Part shown: piece after piece, positions 46,344 to 59,152 of the stretch
Layout: every line of letters starts with the position of its first letter
Position numbering within the stretch: position 1 is the stretch's first letter
DNA from: Sanghuangporus weigelae
Lineage: Eukaryota > Basidiomycota > Agaricomycetes > Hymenochaetales > Hymenochaetaceae
Length of the DNA stretch: 64,000 nt
NCBI GenBank assembly: GCA_033182465.1
Contig: CP137329.1
Coordinates: forward strand, 310,001 to 374,000
Direction: 5' to 3'
The notes under the pieces: model-generated
The model's database searches: none
The model's input: the letters and a program-made list of their open reading frames with translations, nothing else
Told to the model about the DNA's origin: nothing
Position numbers and translations under genes: made by a program

Positions 46344-47270
46344 ATGAATACTGATCTGAGTATGACGAATTCTGTTGACCAACAAATTGACAAGGAAACG
46401 CAAATCCATCAGCAGCTGCAGCCAGGGCTGGCAAATATTATTGAATCTCAACCGAGGCCAGATGAGCAAGCGCAGCCTCAGGTGCATCCAGCACTAGAAT
46501 TGCAGTACCAGGTACAAGCTCCGGATACTGATGCGCCTCAGCAGCCTCAAGTTCCGCAGGTAGCGTTCCAGCCTGTGCCAAGAATCCAACCGGAAGAGGT
46601 TCAAGTGCTGGCTCCTCCAGAGCTACAGGAGCCTGAGATGACCACAGCACCACCTCAATCTTTACCTCTTGTTCAGCAAGCTCAGATCCCAATCCCAGTC
46701 CCAGCTCCTATCCCTGGAATTCATAACCCTCCTGAACAAGTCGCTGAAGTTACCACCAGCGTAGATTTCAATGCCCAAGTGTCCCAGCCAAGTGACGCTG
46801 TCTCCGAGCTCCAGCAACGCGCTAGCCTCGCAGCCTCGCGTGTCCAGCTCATGGATGCGACAATCGATGTTCTCGTCGAGACCTTCAAGAACAAATACCA
46901 ACTTGACAAGGAGCTCGAGAAGCGATGCAGCAAGCTGCTCAAGGCGTCTGTACTCGAGACGACAGATCACACACTCAAAGAGGACTTGGAGACTCTTTCA
47001 AACTCGACCGGATGGGTCCGGGAGCAAGTACAGAACCTGGAAGAGTGCCTGCATGAGAAGCATCGGAACATGCAGCTTGCCGGTCCACTGGTGGATACGA
47101 AGCGCGAACGTAAGAAAGAGGAGAAACAGATGAAAAGTATCGAAAAAGCTGCGAGGAAAATTCAACAGAGGGCGATGAACAGGGATGCGGCTCAGATGAA
47201 GAAAGGGAAGAAGCAGAGCGAAGGGAAGATGATTGATGAGGCGTGGCAGCAGCTACATCCTTGCCAGTAG
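46344..47270 (+). CDS. Hypothetical Pro/Gln-rich coiled-coil protein, 308 aa
   Basis: Single-exon gene. The first ~140 residues are Pro-, Gln- and Ala-rich (for example PQQPQVPQVAFQPVP) and probably disordered. From about residue 150 it becomes helical with heptad character (SELQQRASLAASRVQLMDAT, KNKYQLDKELEKRCSKLL). It ends in a strongly basic helix (KRERKKEEKQMKSIEKAARK). No enzyme motif and no family I recognise. The even base composition and long open frame make it likely coding. Confidence 0.6.
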   Translation: MNTDLSMTNSVDQQIDKETQIHQQLQPGLANIIESQPRPDEQAQPQVHPALELQYQVQAPDTDAPQQPQVPQVAFQPVPRIQPEEVQVLAPPELQEPEMTTAPPQSLPLVQQAQIPIPVPAPIPGIHNPPEQVAEVTTSVDFNAQVSQPSDAVSELQQRASLAASRVQLMDATIDVLVETFKNKYQLDKELEKRCSKLLKASVLETTDHTLKEDLETLSNSTGWVREQVQNLEECLHEKHRNMQLAGPLVDTKRERKKEEKQMKSIEKAARKIQQRAMNRDAAQMKKGKKQSEGKMIDEAWQQLHPCQ

Positions 47271-49423
47271 ACGGTAATCCACAAGCTAGTGGCGGCGTTA
47301 AGCGCTAGTTTCATGCTCGTTTGATTTGTTGCTGCTTCAGAGAATTCATACGTATGACGAATATGAACTTATAAGTGAACGAGCTACTTTTTGAAGCCTC
47401 TACTCACCTTGCTATATGAAGATGTTCCTTCTTTCAACCAAATCTCTTTCGATCAGGCAAACTGCGTGAGCTCTTTTTTCATTCCGTACCAGATTGGATC
47501 GACAAACCGGAAAATCGGCAACATACATACCTGTGTTTTAGTTTCGTCATCTCTTAAGTCTCCGTGCTTCTTCCACGGAGATACGGCGGAACGCGACGAC
47601 GGAAGTTCCTGAAGTTCTCAGTTACCTTTCGCAAGATGGCATCCGTATAGCCCTTGCACAAATGCTTCGAGTTCGAAGTTCCTGAGTGTTCTGTTGGTAG
47701 ATAAAAGTGACATCATATCTGGAATCGCGGCCAGTGATGTGTGAGGAAATCGAGAGTTGCCAGTGAGTCAGATTCTTGGCCGGTTCTGACTCGTGTTTAC
47801 GTCAGACGATGAGGCCCAGACTCAGATTTCCAGAGACCGTCAAAAACTCCCGTTCGCGATGTCGTTTTTGTTCGTTCTCTCCTTGGCTCCTTGAATTGCG
47901 TTTTCATTTTGTCCTCGTAGATGGGAATCTGACTATTTTCAGCTGCTTCTTGAGATGTGATGGGGAGTGCGGTGTATCTGTTTTGTGAGCGATTAGTAGA
48001 GATAACGGAATTCTCTGCGATCCAACGCCTTTCCGGGTTCTTTCGCCACGCTTGGAATTCTCTTCCAGCCGGTAAGCTGGGGTCTTTCTACACTATTTCA
48101 CTTGTGAGGTTGTTTACTGCCATAAGTTGAACGAGCGTTGCCTTGAGGCTCTAGCTCCCAAACATTCAAGACTTAATGACAGTTCCTGTCGGCTTCAAAT
48201 TCACTATCGAGAACCCACAGGCCTTTTGCCTTTCCCTCCGAGCAGAAGACATCCTGCAGGCCATAGTCCTTTCATATCACCGCTTGTACCAAATATCTCG
48301 TTGGCTCTGTTTGAAGAAGCACCGTCATCTCTCAGTGATATCACATTCGATGCTTCTCATTCTAGTACGTTCTGCAAAATGCGCAATGTGATATCATTTA
48401 CAATCACTACAGGTTACAGTGTCCAAATGAGAACCGCTCAATTAAGCCACAATACGGTGTTATGGAGCTATAGTCTTGTATTGTCTGGTCTAGACTTGGC
48501 TATTACATGATGCCACGTAATCGAGAAAGACTTATGCCTCGTTCTCTGTGAATCCTACGGTCACAACGCAGCAATCCCAAAGTGCTATTTTGTATCCAAA
48601 AATAAGCAGGATGTCCTTTTGGGCTAAACAGAAGTTCTGTCTTCCAGTTCAGAGTAGAATCTTTGCCAGTGATGTCTCTGCTTGCGTGTTCCTACCTTGT
48701 GGTAAGTAACCAGTTTTCGGTAAAAAAACAACAACACTAGGTTCTGAATAAAATAATGACATCATATCTCATATCTCACAGGCCAGCTAAATCGACAGAA
48801 TCATCTAGAATAGAAGTAGCGAAACTGATGTCACGAGAAGTACAAGGAAGGTCCTTCAGTATTCCATGAGGTACTCAGGGACTAGGAATACCGGACGATT
48901 ACGGAAGAACGTTTCTGCCCTTGAAGCGATGTATATACTGTACAACTCATCGATGAGATAGGTCTGGACATCTTGGAAGTCTCGAGATGAAGAGCCAATA
49001 GACATATTACTACTAATTTCCATCTTATGGGGAGCCCGTCAACCGCGGCTCAAGCATCGTAGTCCTGAAGTAGTTGTCCTACCTACTAGGATTATTCATA
49101 ACTTCGCAATCAATCTCGTCATCCATTCAATTCCATGATGACTCACTCACTGAGTCGACCAATTTGGGCAAAACACTGTCACGAGGTCACTTATATCCGG
49201 GCCGATTAGATATACGTCTCCTATCAAGTGAGCCCCGCCGCGAACAGAAATGGAAGATAGAAACATCAGTGCTGCACCATGTGCTGCTTTGAACCACATG
49301 GTCAGTTGTTTCGAGTGGTAAGTCACCGGTATATTGTGTGCGGGAATATACATCAAAGAAGTAGCAAAGGCGCGTCATGTCATGAATGGTTCATTTCGAT
49401 CATAACGGATAGTGAATAATCAA
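47271..49423. other. 2.1-kb gene-poor stretch
   Basis: No gene recognised on either strand. Frames such as 48127-48510 and 48176-48391 overlap in different phases and lack motifs. No terminal repeats, transposase-like frame or RNA gene was found by reading. Confidence 0.4.
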
Positions 49424-51445
49424 TCAAGCTTTCTCCACATCTCGCTGTTGGGCGTCTTTAGCAACAGCTCCATTCACACCACCATCGTCTCGTGTCCCCT
49501 GCAAAGTCTGAGCTTTGAGCGCGAGCTTCTCCGCTCTCATTTGCTGGCTCCTCCTGACTCCAAATCCATCTCTGAAGATCTCCGTAACCTCTTCCAAACT
49601 AAGCTGCGCCGTCTCCGGATAGCAGAATAGGCAGAACAGCCAACCAAGGAAACACAGACCGGCGTAAAAGCCGAAGGCTCCAGCAGGTGTGATCGCATCC
49701 ATTAAGGAAAGGTAAGTGGAACCGATGAGGAGATTCGCGCCCCAGTTCATTGCTGTTGCGGCGGAAGTGCCGATTCCACGCACGGAGAGCTCAAATAGTT
49801 CGCCTTGCTGCCATGGGACGTTTCCGAGACCGGTTGCGTAGGAGGCGACGAAGATGATCATGGAGGCGAGCACGATTCCTGACCAGGTCTTGTTATAGTC
49901 TGCACCGTCGACGAGAACATTATTTGTGTGTATAGTAAGGACTGGAAAGAGATCAGGTGTCATTTCAGATAGTCGAAATACAAGGGTCAAAGTTCACTTA
50001 CAGTGGAATGCGACACTAGCAAGAGTAAGCCCTACAACCATCCCTGGTGCCGAGAAGATCATAATCCGCCTTCGCCCAACGATGTCAATGTACTTCAATG
50101 CGACAAGAGTGAATAGGAAGTTCGTTCCGGCAACAATCTCTCCAACAGCAGTGGGCTGATCGAATCCAATCGACTTGAAGAGTGTAGCAGAGTAATACAT
50201 CAGCGTGTTGAATCCACACAGCTGCTGGTACGCTTGGAGTCCACACGCGATAATCAGAGCTCTACGATGCGTAGGAACAAGAACGATGGACTGCATTCGC
50301 TGGAAGAGAGTAGTTGTCTTCTCGATCCGAATGCTTTCCTGAACGGCGGATTGTAAAACTTTGACCTTAAGCTTGATTTGCTCAGGAGTTGCGTGTGAAT
50401 AAATCTTCTGCATCACAGCATCCGCTTCTTGTAGTCTGCCTCGCATGATCATGATTCGAGCTGAGCGTCTCGAAACAATTTCCTCGTCAGAATGACAGAC
50501 ATTCAAAGTTTATTGAGGTAGATGCACTTACGAGATTCGGGGAGCATGAAAAGGAACATCAGCTGGAGACCAGCGGGAACGGCACCAAGTCCGACCATCC
50601 ATCGCCAACCGCCGTCCATAGTCTCAAAGCCTGCACCTATGGCGTACGCAATGACCTGGCCGAGTGTAATCATCACGACATTAAGTACTACCAACCGACC
50701 GCGTAGTCGTGTTGGAGATAACTCTTGAATGTATAACGGAGCAACGCATGATGCTAGACCCACTCCAACGCCAATGAGGAAGCGTGCGCCAATCTTTCAA
50801 AAAAAAAAGTTCCTGAATAATCAAAAGAAGGAAAGAAAGACTACCCACCATCGCAGAGACGGTATGGCAGGCCGCTTGACCAATAGCACCGCCAATAAAG
50901 ATAATGTCACCTATACCTAAAACTGGTTTCCTTCCCGTGTAGTCGGAAAGAGCACCTGCGACCAAGCCACCGATGAGTGCACCCAGAGTCGTCGCCGAAG
51001 TAATGAGTTCCTTACGGTGATATGGTGAACCTCAGTACATATAGGAAGATTATCAAAACGTACTTTTTGTAATGAGGATAAAATTTCAGGTCCCAAGTCG
51101 GAGTTGATTGATACAAGAGCACCGGAAATAACGCCAGTATCATAGCCTCAACAAGGTCATCAGAGAAGGTTTATTACAAGACAATGAGAAAGCGGACGTA
51201 CCGAAAAGCAGGCCGGCAATGCTACAGCAGAGAACAAGGATCCATACGAACCACGTCGTACGTTCTTCCCCCTCTGCAACGACGGTCAGCTCAGCAAGCT
51301 CGGCATTTGTATGCACAATCTCTGAGCAGTCCTCGTCAATCTTAATGCCGTCGCTCCTTACGGACGACGCTCTCGGAGACCTCATGTCTCCAGGGCTGAT
51401 CATGGAGGGCAGATGTTCTGTTCTAACGATGGAGCTATTTATCAA
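49424..51445 (-). CDS. MFS sugar porter, myo-inositol transporter (Itr) type
   Basis: Twelve-helix plasma-membrane symporter. About six exons, starting at 51445 or at the second Met, 51409. Motifs in order: LLFGYDTGVISGALVS after helix 1, SDYTGRKPVLGIGD (loop 2-3), RFLIGVGVGLASCVAPLYIQ, the PESPRIMIMRGR segment spanning an intron, then LQAYQQLCGFNTLMYYSATL. The downstream stretch GNVPWQQGELFELSVRGIGT and the end YPETAQLSLEEVTEIFRDGF follow. The GNVPWQQGE..VRGIG stretch is characteristic of yeast Itr1/Itr2 rather than of hexose carriers, so inositol is the best guess. Hydrophilic N- and C-terminal tails. No break seen. Confidence 0.85.
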
Positions 51446-52627
51446 TGGCTACACGGAGGTTATAACTCTCTATAGGCCGGAAGAAGTGTGGGGAAGAGAA
51501 GAAACAAAGCCTAGGATTGGGCTTCATTATATAGTGTCTGCTCGCTGATATGCGGGCGTAAGCAGGTAGGAAGTACGGAGCATGCCGTCATTTTAGGTCA
51601 TATGCCTAGATTCCAGGTAAGATAACCTCTCAACGGAAGCACGGACAAAAATTTCCTGCCTTGCCATCGATCCGGCCATCGGTGACGGCACCCCGACATT
51701 GCTGACGTAAGAAACGGGATATGTTTTTTTCGGGAGAAACATCTCGAATTTAGTAAATAATTATATATAAACGACATCACGGATCAATTCATTCCCTGAT
51801 CGTGTCAATCAATTGGATCGGCAAACTCTATACGGTGTCTTATGTGGTCTTCAAGTTACAGGTCTTATACAGTCTCCCTTGGCAACGACAAATGTGGTCG
51901 TGTGACGGAGGCTGGGTGCAACATCGAACAGAGACGACGCATAAAACTCACAAATTTACCAATCGATCCGGTTACAGGCGGCAGGTGAAAGAATCCTCCG
52001 ACTCAGAGTTGAACTGCAGCACGGGTCACTGATCTATTCTCAATCATAGCGTCAAGTGAAGCACGTAGTCGCCTAGAGCAACCGCCAATAACAGTACAAA
52101 CTATCAGTAACTTGAGGCAAGACTTACACACGCGTGGTTCGGCGAGCCTCTTGACGTCCGCCGCTAACAGGCTATTCATCCCGAAAGCGCCTAAAAGCAT
52201 AATGGATTAAGCCAACGAGCAGAAACTAATCATTGAGAGCACCTACCCCGGCCTACCCCGCATTTCCTTGCCGATCGCTCATGCTGACGAGACACCTCAT
52301 TTGTGCCTCTCCGTCCATAACCGAAGATGCTTGAAAAGAGCGACTGTCAACAACAGCGAAAGCAGAAGTATGAGACGATCAACATAGAGAGTGATCGGTC
52401 TCGGGCTTGAGGCTCTATCAAGGGAAAACTTATCGAGAAAATTGTGGCGGACTCGGAACTAGGAGCAGTCAGATAATATGGCACGCTTTCGGTAAAGCAG
52501 TTAATTTGCTTCTTCCGCAGCGTGTCTTAAATTTAAAACACAATTAGAACAGCTGCCAATCCCAGCGTCCGATGCTCGGGATATCGCAAACTCCGTCTTC
52601 AACCGCAGTCTGCGAAGGGAATAGTAA
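51446..52627. other. Intergenic upstream of the inositol-type porter
   Basis: No gene recognised. A TTATATATAA run occurs near 51760. The frame at 51802-52032 is unsupported. Confidence 0.4.
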
Positions 52628-52794
52628 TCAAGAATTCTTCATTCGCAACGTAGTAGATATCTGGCCAGTCAATTGCCCTTCAGGACCGCCGTTGCAACAC
52701 TGAAAGGAAAATTTTGCGTGAGTTGCTAAGTATTAATAAAGAAAGCACTCACTGTGTTCTGGGAACGAAGGCGATATTGCGAGGTGCCAGTCAT
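52628..52794 (-). CDS. Possible 37-aa peptide gene
   Basis: A TATAAAG box on the minus strand (about 52883-52889) lies 90 bases before an ATG at 52794. Two small exons (52794-52753 and 52699-52628), separated by an intron with GTGAGT and TTTCAG ends, would give 37 residues ending TLRMKNS. It has a CC pair but no C-terminal CaaX box, so it is not a pheromone precursor. The evidence is promoter and splice layout only; chance is a real possibility. Confidence 0.2.
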
Positions 52795-52936
52795 TCCTGT
52801 AGAGACACGGAGAGATCTTTATGATTTGAGACAGCAAAGAGGTTTAAAGACGAGAGTGATCTGGACATTCGGCACCGAACACTTTATAGGTCAAAAGCAA
52901 AGCGTACAAAATCTAGGTCCAAGAAATACCACATAA

Positions 52937-54576
52937 TTACTCAAATCGCTTCCAAGCGAACTTCTCGACTTCCTTCGTTGTCGCGCGATGCCTCTTGGGC
53001 CTTCAAAATACAATTAATCACGGGAAGAAAGATGAAATAACGAGAAGGACGTACAAGACACGGGTGCGCGGCTCGAGTAGTGCACGATGTTGTAAGCTCA
53101 AGAAGCGATCTCTGAATAAGTTGCCCTCAACCTTCAGACAGCTCGTCAGCACCAATGCAAACATCACGATATCACGAGCAAAGAAAATGAGTGTACCTTT
53201 AATCCTCTCAGACTTTCAGACAAATCGTCTCCCAACTGAACCTCGGGTTCCGCCTCAGGAACAACGTGCTTTCCAAGTCGTTGACCGGCCAGCCCTGAAC
53301 GCCGAAGCTTTTCTTGTAAGAGCAACCGTCGTTGCATACGCGCGCGTTCTCCAGAGGAAAGAGTCTTGTCGACGGATTTTCGGGTTGACTTGAGCGTGTC
53401 GAGGGAGGCGAGAAGGCGTCTCTGACGCATGCGTTCGGCTAGGGCACGTTTCTATTCCGCACAGTAATCAGAAAAACTGAAAAAAAAACGAAAAAATCTA
53501 CACGAACCTCGGCACGCAGCTTCTCCGCCTTCTTGCGTTGTTGCTTCGTCTTCCGAGTGGGAGGCTTCTGAGGTAAAGGCAACTCTTCCGTACTCTGGTT
53601 ATTATCATCCTCTTCAGATTTCTCTAAGTTATCAACAATCATCCCAATGGGGACGCCAGATTTCGTCCCAGACCATTCAGCCTTCCTCGCTTTCTCCATC
53701 TTATCCTTCACTCTCGCGTACCGCTCAGATTCCTGTTCCACCTTCTCAGCCTTCTCATGCGCGACTCTTAATAGCTCCTGGTATTCAGTTGCCGGAGGGT
53801 TGTATGAAGCACCGGCATGTGGAGGGACAACAGCTGGGAGCGAGATCTCTTCGCGTAGGCTCGGCACCTGCGGAGGCTTCACGGAAGGTTTCTCCACGAG
53901 TGGAGGCAGGAATTCCTTTTTCTCTTCATCGACGTTTGCGCGAGGGTCTCCTTGCACCTGAGAAGCCCAGACATCGTATGTTCCACTCTGTTTTACGGCG
54001 TGACTCGGTTCAAGTAGCGCACTACCTTGCCCAGGCTTCGTCGTGTCCTCAATGCTGTTGAGAGGTCCTTGACGTTTTCGTTGCGCGATGCGGAGGAGGC
54101 GCTTCTTCTCTTCCTGTGTAACGCGAATATGCTTCTTCGCCGGTGCCGCTGAGGCTCGAGAGAAGACAGCGGGAATCGCTGATCGATGCGTTAGGTTTTT
54201 GTAATATGATAGTTGTGTCTTGTCAAATTTGGGAGTATGTCGTCGAACTAGAGTGAACCTTTGCATTAGAGGAAGCCAAGTTAGTTGCAAATAAAAATCC
54301 ATACCGTCGTTGTCTCCTTTTACATCCACCTGGAACAGCTCTTCGTTTGGCTTCGACCGCAATGACGAGCTTTATGCTAATGATCAGCGAAGGTCCATAA
54401 TTGATGTGTCTTGTTGCTCACCCAGTTACTCGTTCCTCGGCACGCATCTCATCCAAACCGTCCTCGACCTCCTGGATGTCCACATTTTTCCTCCATGCCT
54501 TCTTTCCCTTTCTGCTCGATTGCTTGAACTGAGATGGAGCACCTATGCTGCTCTTGGACAGCTTTTTGGTTGCCAT
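52937..54576 (-). CDS. NOP53: Ribosome biogenesis protein Nop53 (GLTSCR2/PICT1 family)
   Basis: Nucleolar protein of 60S subunit assembly; in yeast it recruits the exosome helicase Mtr4 to trim the 7S pre-rRNA. It starts at 54576 (MATKKLSKSSIGAPSQ). Clear segments are GKKAWRKNVDIQEVEDGLD, SKPNEELFQVDVKGD, then AIPAVFSRASAAPAKK, a charged middle region with YQELLRVAHEKAEKVEQES and KTKQQRKKAEK, and a C-terminal KRALAERMRQRRLLASLDTL. The last exon ends TKEVEKFAWKRFE, like fungal Nop53. About six exons; the small C-terminal ones (52937-53160) were placed by eye. Shares a short divergent promoter with ISY1. Confidence 0.85.
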
Positions 54577-54732
54577 AATCGAGGTCACAAGTCAAGTTTT
54601 TCAAAATTTCTTCAACGAATTTCGTTTCCCGAAAAGGCAATTTAGCACTGCCATCTGATTGTCTGGCACGGCACGCTCACTTCTTCAGGTCACGTTTAGA
54701 CTCTCGCTCACTCCGTCCTCCTCACACTCAAA
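54577..54732. promoter_or_regulatory. 156-base divergent promoter of NOP53 and ISY1
   Basis: The two start codons are separated by only 156 bases. The region is CT/GA-rich without a TATA box, typical of fungal housekeeping promoters that serve both directions. Confidence 0.5.
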
Positions 54733-55996
54733 ATGGTCAGTAAAATAATTCATAACACTTATTGGTCCCTAACATCCCAATCTGACTCATAGGCCCGAAA
54801 TGAAGAGAAAGCACAGTCCATGCTCTACCGTTTCCGCGAGGCGCAGGCCGCTGAGCTTGGTCTCGGTACTCGGGCGGACCGACGACCACGCATGGCTAGT
54901 TCATGCAAGAGTCTTCGAGAGTGTGAAAGGTGGAGAGGCGAAATCCTAAGAGAAATCAGTCGAAAGGTCTCAAAAATTCAAGATGGTGCGTCGTCTCCAT
55001 TTTGTTTAAGTCTTTGCCTCCCAGACTGAAGCGCTGTCTCCTTCGCGAATAATTTCAGCTGGCTTGACGGACTATGAAGTACGAGACCTCAACGACGAGA
55101 TCAACAGGCTTCTTCGCGAGAAGCGACACTGGGAGAACCAGATCGTCGCTCTTGGTGGAGCGAACTATCGGCGGAATGTCGCTATGTTGGACGACGAGGG
55201 GAAAGAAGTACCTGGAACGAAAGGTTACAAGTATGTTTTCTCATTTATTTATAGATGTTTTTCTCCTTCGAGTACGAATCCGTACTTATATATGGCATAA
55301 CTCAGATACTTTGGTCGTGCAAAAGAACTTCCCGGAGTGAAAGAGCTCTTCCAAGGCCGAAAAAAGGAGCAGGAAGAGGAGGATCAAATACATGCCTTCT
55401 ACAAGAAGTTCACTGGGCAAGGGCCAGCGTATTACGGTGATCTGGATGAGAAAGATGGGGATTTAGTCAAGTATGAACGAGAGCAAGAGGAAGATGGTGC
55501 GTCTTGATTTCCCTATGCTTAGTCGAGAAATTCTGATATTGGTCACTTGCTTCTTGTTTGATGTACAGAGTGGGAGGAGGCATACTCAAACGTCCGAGCT
55601 GTACTTGGCATACCAGACGATGAGCCTGCACCTCCTATACCAGGACGGGACAAATCCATTCTCAATACCGTGGGTGCACCACAAGATTCAACAAAACGGA
55701 AGACTCCCGACGCTGACACCGACGTCCAAATGGCCCCTCCCACCACTGACTCATCCGACTCCGACGGGACCAAGAAATCCAAAACTACTAATGGCGCAGC
55801 GCCTTCAACGGCACCAGCGCCATCCGACTCATCACAGGCAGCGGCTCTCCAAAGTGCCCAACTCGCTGCAGCCTTTATACCCTTCCTCGCACCCGAGGAC
55901 CTCCTCCCGCCCAAGTTACCCTCAAAGGAAGAGATGGAGACCGTTTTGCTGGAGTTGAAGAAGAAAAAACTTGTAGAGGAGTATTTCGGGGAGTGA
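54733..55996 (+). CDS. ISY1: Pre-mRNA splicing factor ISY1
   Basis: Component of the Prp19-associated (NTC) complex of the active spliceosome. Five exons (54733-54735, 54793-54985, 55059-55230, 55306-55496, 55569-55996) splice to 328 residues. The first coding exon is the ATG alone, followed directly by GTCAGT. The protein begins ARNEEKAQSMLYRFREAQ, continues WRGEILREISRKVSKIQDAG, GLTDYEVRDLNDEINRLL, then the GYKYFGRAKELPGVKELF signature. It ends in a Ser/Ala/Pro-rich region and KKLVEEYFGE. These match ISY1 of other fungi throughout. No break. Confidence 0.93.
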
Positions 55997-56704
55997 GATG
56001 TTAATTAGTTACCGTGGTTCTTGACGCCCCGCTCCTCGAGTGGGGTAAGGATGGTTGCTTCAGGTCTGCGATCCCCACCCTCATACTGCCTTTGTATCAT
56101 TAGCCTCAGTTTAATCGACTCTCGCACTTGTTCGCTGGCAACGAGAGAGAAAAAATCCGGCAGAGATGAGCTTAAGAGACTAGCACCCAGAAACTCAGTA
56201 AGGCCAGGTGACCAGGCGCGAGATCTGAATACAACATCGACTCTAGAATCTATAACAAAGCAATACAGTTTGCAACATACAGCTTACAACGCATAACATA
56301 CGACAAGGGCATGTCAATACTTCAATTTAAGACCACAACTACCCCGCCACCGGCCACACAGTTACCTCACGACTTCCCCTCTACATCTTCATACAGCAAA
56401 TAACTTAATTCCAATTGCGAGTTGCACATACAAATGACATAGTTGGATCCGGGAGCATAGCGGTCCGAAAATAAAATATAGCTGAAGCGTGTAGCGACGT
56501 TCGTCAAGCACGTAATGCGTGGTGCACTTAGCAGCGGTACTATACAGTGTGATTTGCTGGAAAACAATTCGACGGTCTATACATCTTTCAAATCTTTTCT
56601 TGATTTGAGCAGGGTCACTTGGCTGAGGACAGTGAGCAGCTCTTTTGTCACTTCAATTCTGAGGAAAATGTGAAATGCTCGGTAGGTAGTGATTGCCGAC
56701 ATTG
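55997..56704. other. Convergent intergenic region
   Basis: 3' flanks of ISY1 and the AMSH gene. Short frames at 56021-56296 and 56367-56567 have no support. Confidence 0.5.
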
Positions 56705-59152
56705 CTATCGCAGGTCCACGATCTCAAGAGGCAAATCCCTCATCTGCACATGTCCCTTATCCGCGTCCTATAATCAAGAACAAAACGAAAACAATAAAAT
56801 AAGTGAAGTAAAGGGACGAAAAACACTACTCACCGTGTAAATAGGTAACTCCGGATGCGGGTGGAACGCGCTCTTTTGATCACACTCCAGTATCGTTTGC
56901 AGTCCCGGAGGATCTGTCAGGCGAAATATACCGAAGTTGGGACTATGCTGAGGTGCACATACGACTGCGAAGGATTCGGGTAACATGCATTGGAAACCAG
57001 AATGCGTGTGCAGGTCAACGGAGGACATGAAGCCTATGCAAGGGATAAAACGATAAACTGGTTGATTGATATAAGGCAAGGAGGGACTGAGCGTACATGA
57101 TTGTGTTGGGTGTGTGTGGATCTGAGATCAGAAATAGAAAGCTCAGTTCAATACTCTACAAGCATAGCATGATTGGACTTACCCAACCGAGGATGATCAG
57201 ACCTCTCTTCTCCGTAAACTCGAGCACAAGCTCCTCTTCATCCATATTACACGTATCGCTCGTCGAATGCTGCTTCGGTATCAACAGCGTTGTCACAATC
57301 AGCTTACTCCCACTCTTCGGTTTACCCAAAAGTAGACCGCAGGTCTCCCTGTTCTTAGCTGTGTTGACGGCTGCGATAGCGAGGAATCGCGGTAGGACGG
57401 CGCGAGGAAACGAGACGGTGCGTAGTTCTTGGACACCTGGTACTGGTGCTGACGGCAGAGCAGGAGCAGCGGACGGGGCAGGAGAACGGGCAGGAGAGGC
57501 TCGTGGTGGTGGTAAACCGGCGGCAGTTGGAATCGTCAGATTCGCCTGGGTTTGATACGAATAAGGTGAGGGTTGAGGTTGAGGCATTTCGTACGGTCTT
57601 TGAGGAACCAATGGGCGAGGGGAAGCAGAATGTGAACGAGAATGAGAATGCGGTGGAGCTTCGCGTGGACCGTACATATATGATCTATCACGCTCGCGAT
57701 TCTGTTGTGAGTATTCTCTCTCTCTTTCGTGTCCAGGAACAGGTTGTGAAGCAGGAGGCAAAATATTTTGATATAAGCTTTTCGGTTGCGGTGATGCGGA
57801 GGTATCAGGCATCGGTGACGATTGGTGATTGATTGGGGGAATGTAAACAAGTAAAGCCTGGTTAGCAGGTATATATCCTTGCGTTCGCTGATGCTGGGTC
57901 ATCAATTGCGGGTATGATACCGCACTTATATTGGGAGGCGGATTAGAAGTGGTCGTTATAGGCAACGGAGCCGGCCTGTAGGCGAATTCCAAAATGGATT
58001 CTGTTCAGCTTTAACATCAGATCATTCAGAAAGGAACGGAACATACCCTCCGAAGGGATTTATCAGAGTAGATGATGAGGAAGGCGATGCATCGCGATCT
58101 CGAGACGATCCCATACTGAGCTCGGCGACACGTCTATACAGTTGTTCATCATTACCTTCTTCCGTTTCTGGATCCGTTAAGTCCCCATCGTATCGCCTCA
58201 CCGGACTTTCTAGCGGCAATAACGGCGGTGTATCGATTGTGCTTGTACTATCAGAAGCACTATGGGCTGATGATTGACCTGCCGATCTTTGATGTGCCAA
58301 GGACGGTGCGATTGGTATTGAAACGAATCCAGAAGAGTTGAGGCTAATGCCATTATTGGCGTTATACTGTTGTTGTACTTTCCGAACGGTCCGAGCTTCC
58401 CCATCAGCTTCTCGCAGTCTTTGTAAAATAGCTTCTTGATCTGCGCGTGTCTTTTGTGATGCTCGAAGTGATTGGGTAGGTGAGTACGACTCATCGCCTT
58501 GTCGACTTGGCATCTCTTGTTCTGTATCCGGATACCGCATCTGTCGGGAGTCCCGCTGGTCCCAATTATGACCATTGACAACGATACTGGGTTTTCGAGA
58601 TGGTGGCTGGTCTCTGACCCGGACCCGGTCTCGCGATCTACGTTCCGAATCATAAGTGCCTGGTGGAGCTTGCTGATTCCGCGGTGTATGTTGCGCATTT
58701 TCCCAAGCATTATGTTGGTCAATCAGAGGCGGTTTCAGCGCGCCCATTCGGTCAAGCACACCTCTCCCTTTCTACACGTACATGTGAATATTAAAATAGA
58801 AAGCAAGCTTAGAAACACGCACTGAGATCAGCGTGTCTCTCTGTATTTGTGTAAGTCTAACGTGATAATCCCGATGCGTCGGGATTTTATCAAGTATAAG
58901 CGTCGCCGCACGCGCGTATTCGACGAACGCTTTCTCCATGTCCCCATGCAAGTCATAATCCTGGCCCAAATGGCGAGCCTTTTCGGCAACTTTAAGCCAG
59001 TACTTGAAATCGCGTGAGGCATCCCATTTGATCTCGGCGCGTTGTGCAAGTTCCTGGATTGACGCTGGTCTTCTCGGAGTCGATGAAGAGGACGGCGATA
59101 GGCCTTGTTGGGAGCGTGAGTAGCCCGCGTTGGGAGGACTAGCGGAAGACAT
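56705..59152 (-). CDS. AMSH/STAMBP-type JAMM deubiquitinase (S. pombe Sst2-like)
   Basis: Zinc metalloprotease that cuts K63-linked ubiquitin chains on endosomal cargo at ESCRT. It starts at 59152 ([10 protein letters not shown]). An N-terminal USP8-dimer/MIT-like helical region ([40 protein letters not shown] type) binds ESCRT-III in relatives. A disordered middle with repeated Ser/Gln/Arg stretches follows. The C-terminal JAMM domain has the Glu in [12 protein letters not shown], the split motif [20 protein letters not shown] (zinc ligands and Ser) and the AMSH-specific [19 protein letters not shown]. The last exon ends [16 protein letters not shown], as in the family. About seven exons. 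Catalytic residues are complete. Confidence 0.92.

Noticed and set aside
47700-48800. Repeated GACATCATATCT (about 47709 and 48768)
   Set aside because: The match is only about a dozen bases with unrelated flanks; no element structure around it.
52628-52794. Mating pheromone precursor near the Ste6-type transporter
   Set aside because: The candidate peptide has no CaaX box, lies about 18 kb away, and has no maturation motif.
2385-59152. Functional cluster linking BRO1 and the AMSH-type deubiquitinase
   Set aside because: Both act with ESCRT, but they are 50 kb apart with many unrelated genes between them.
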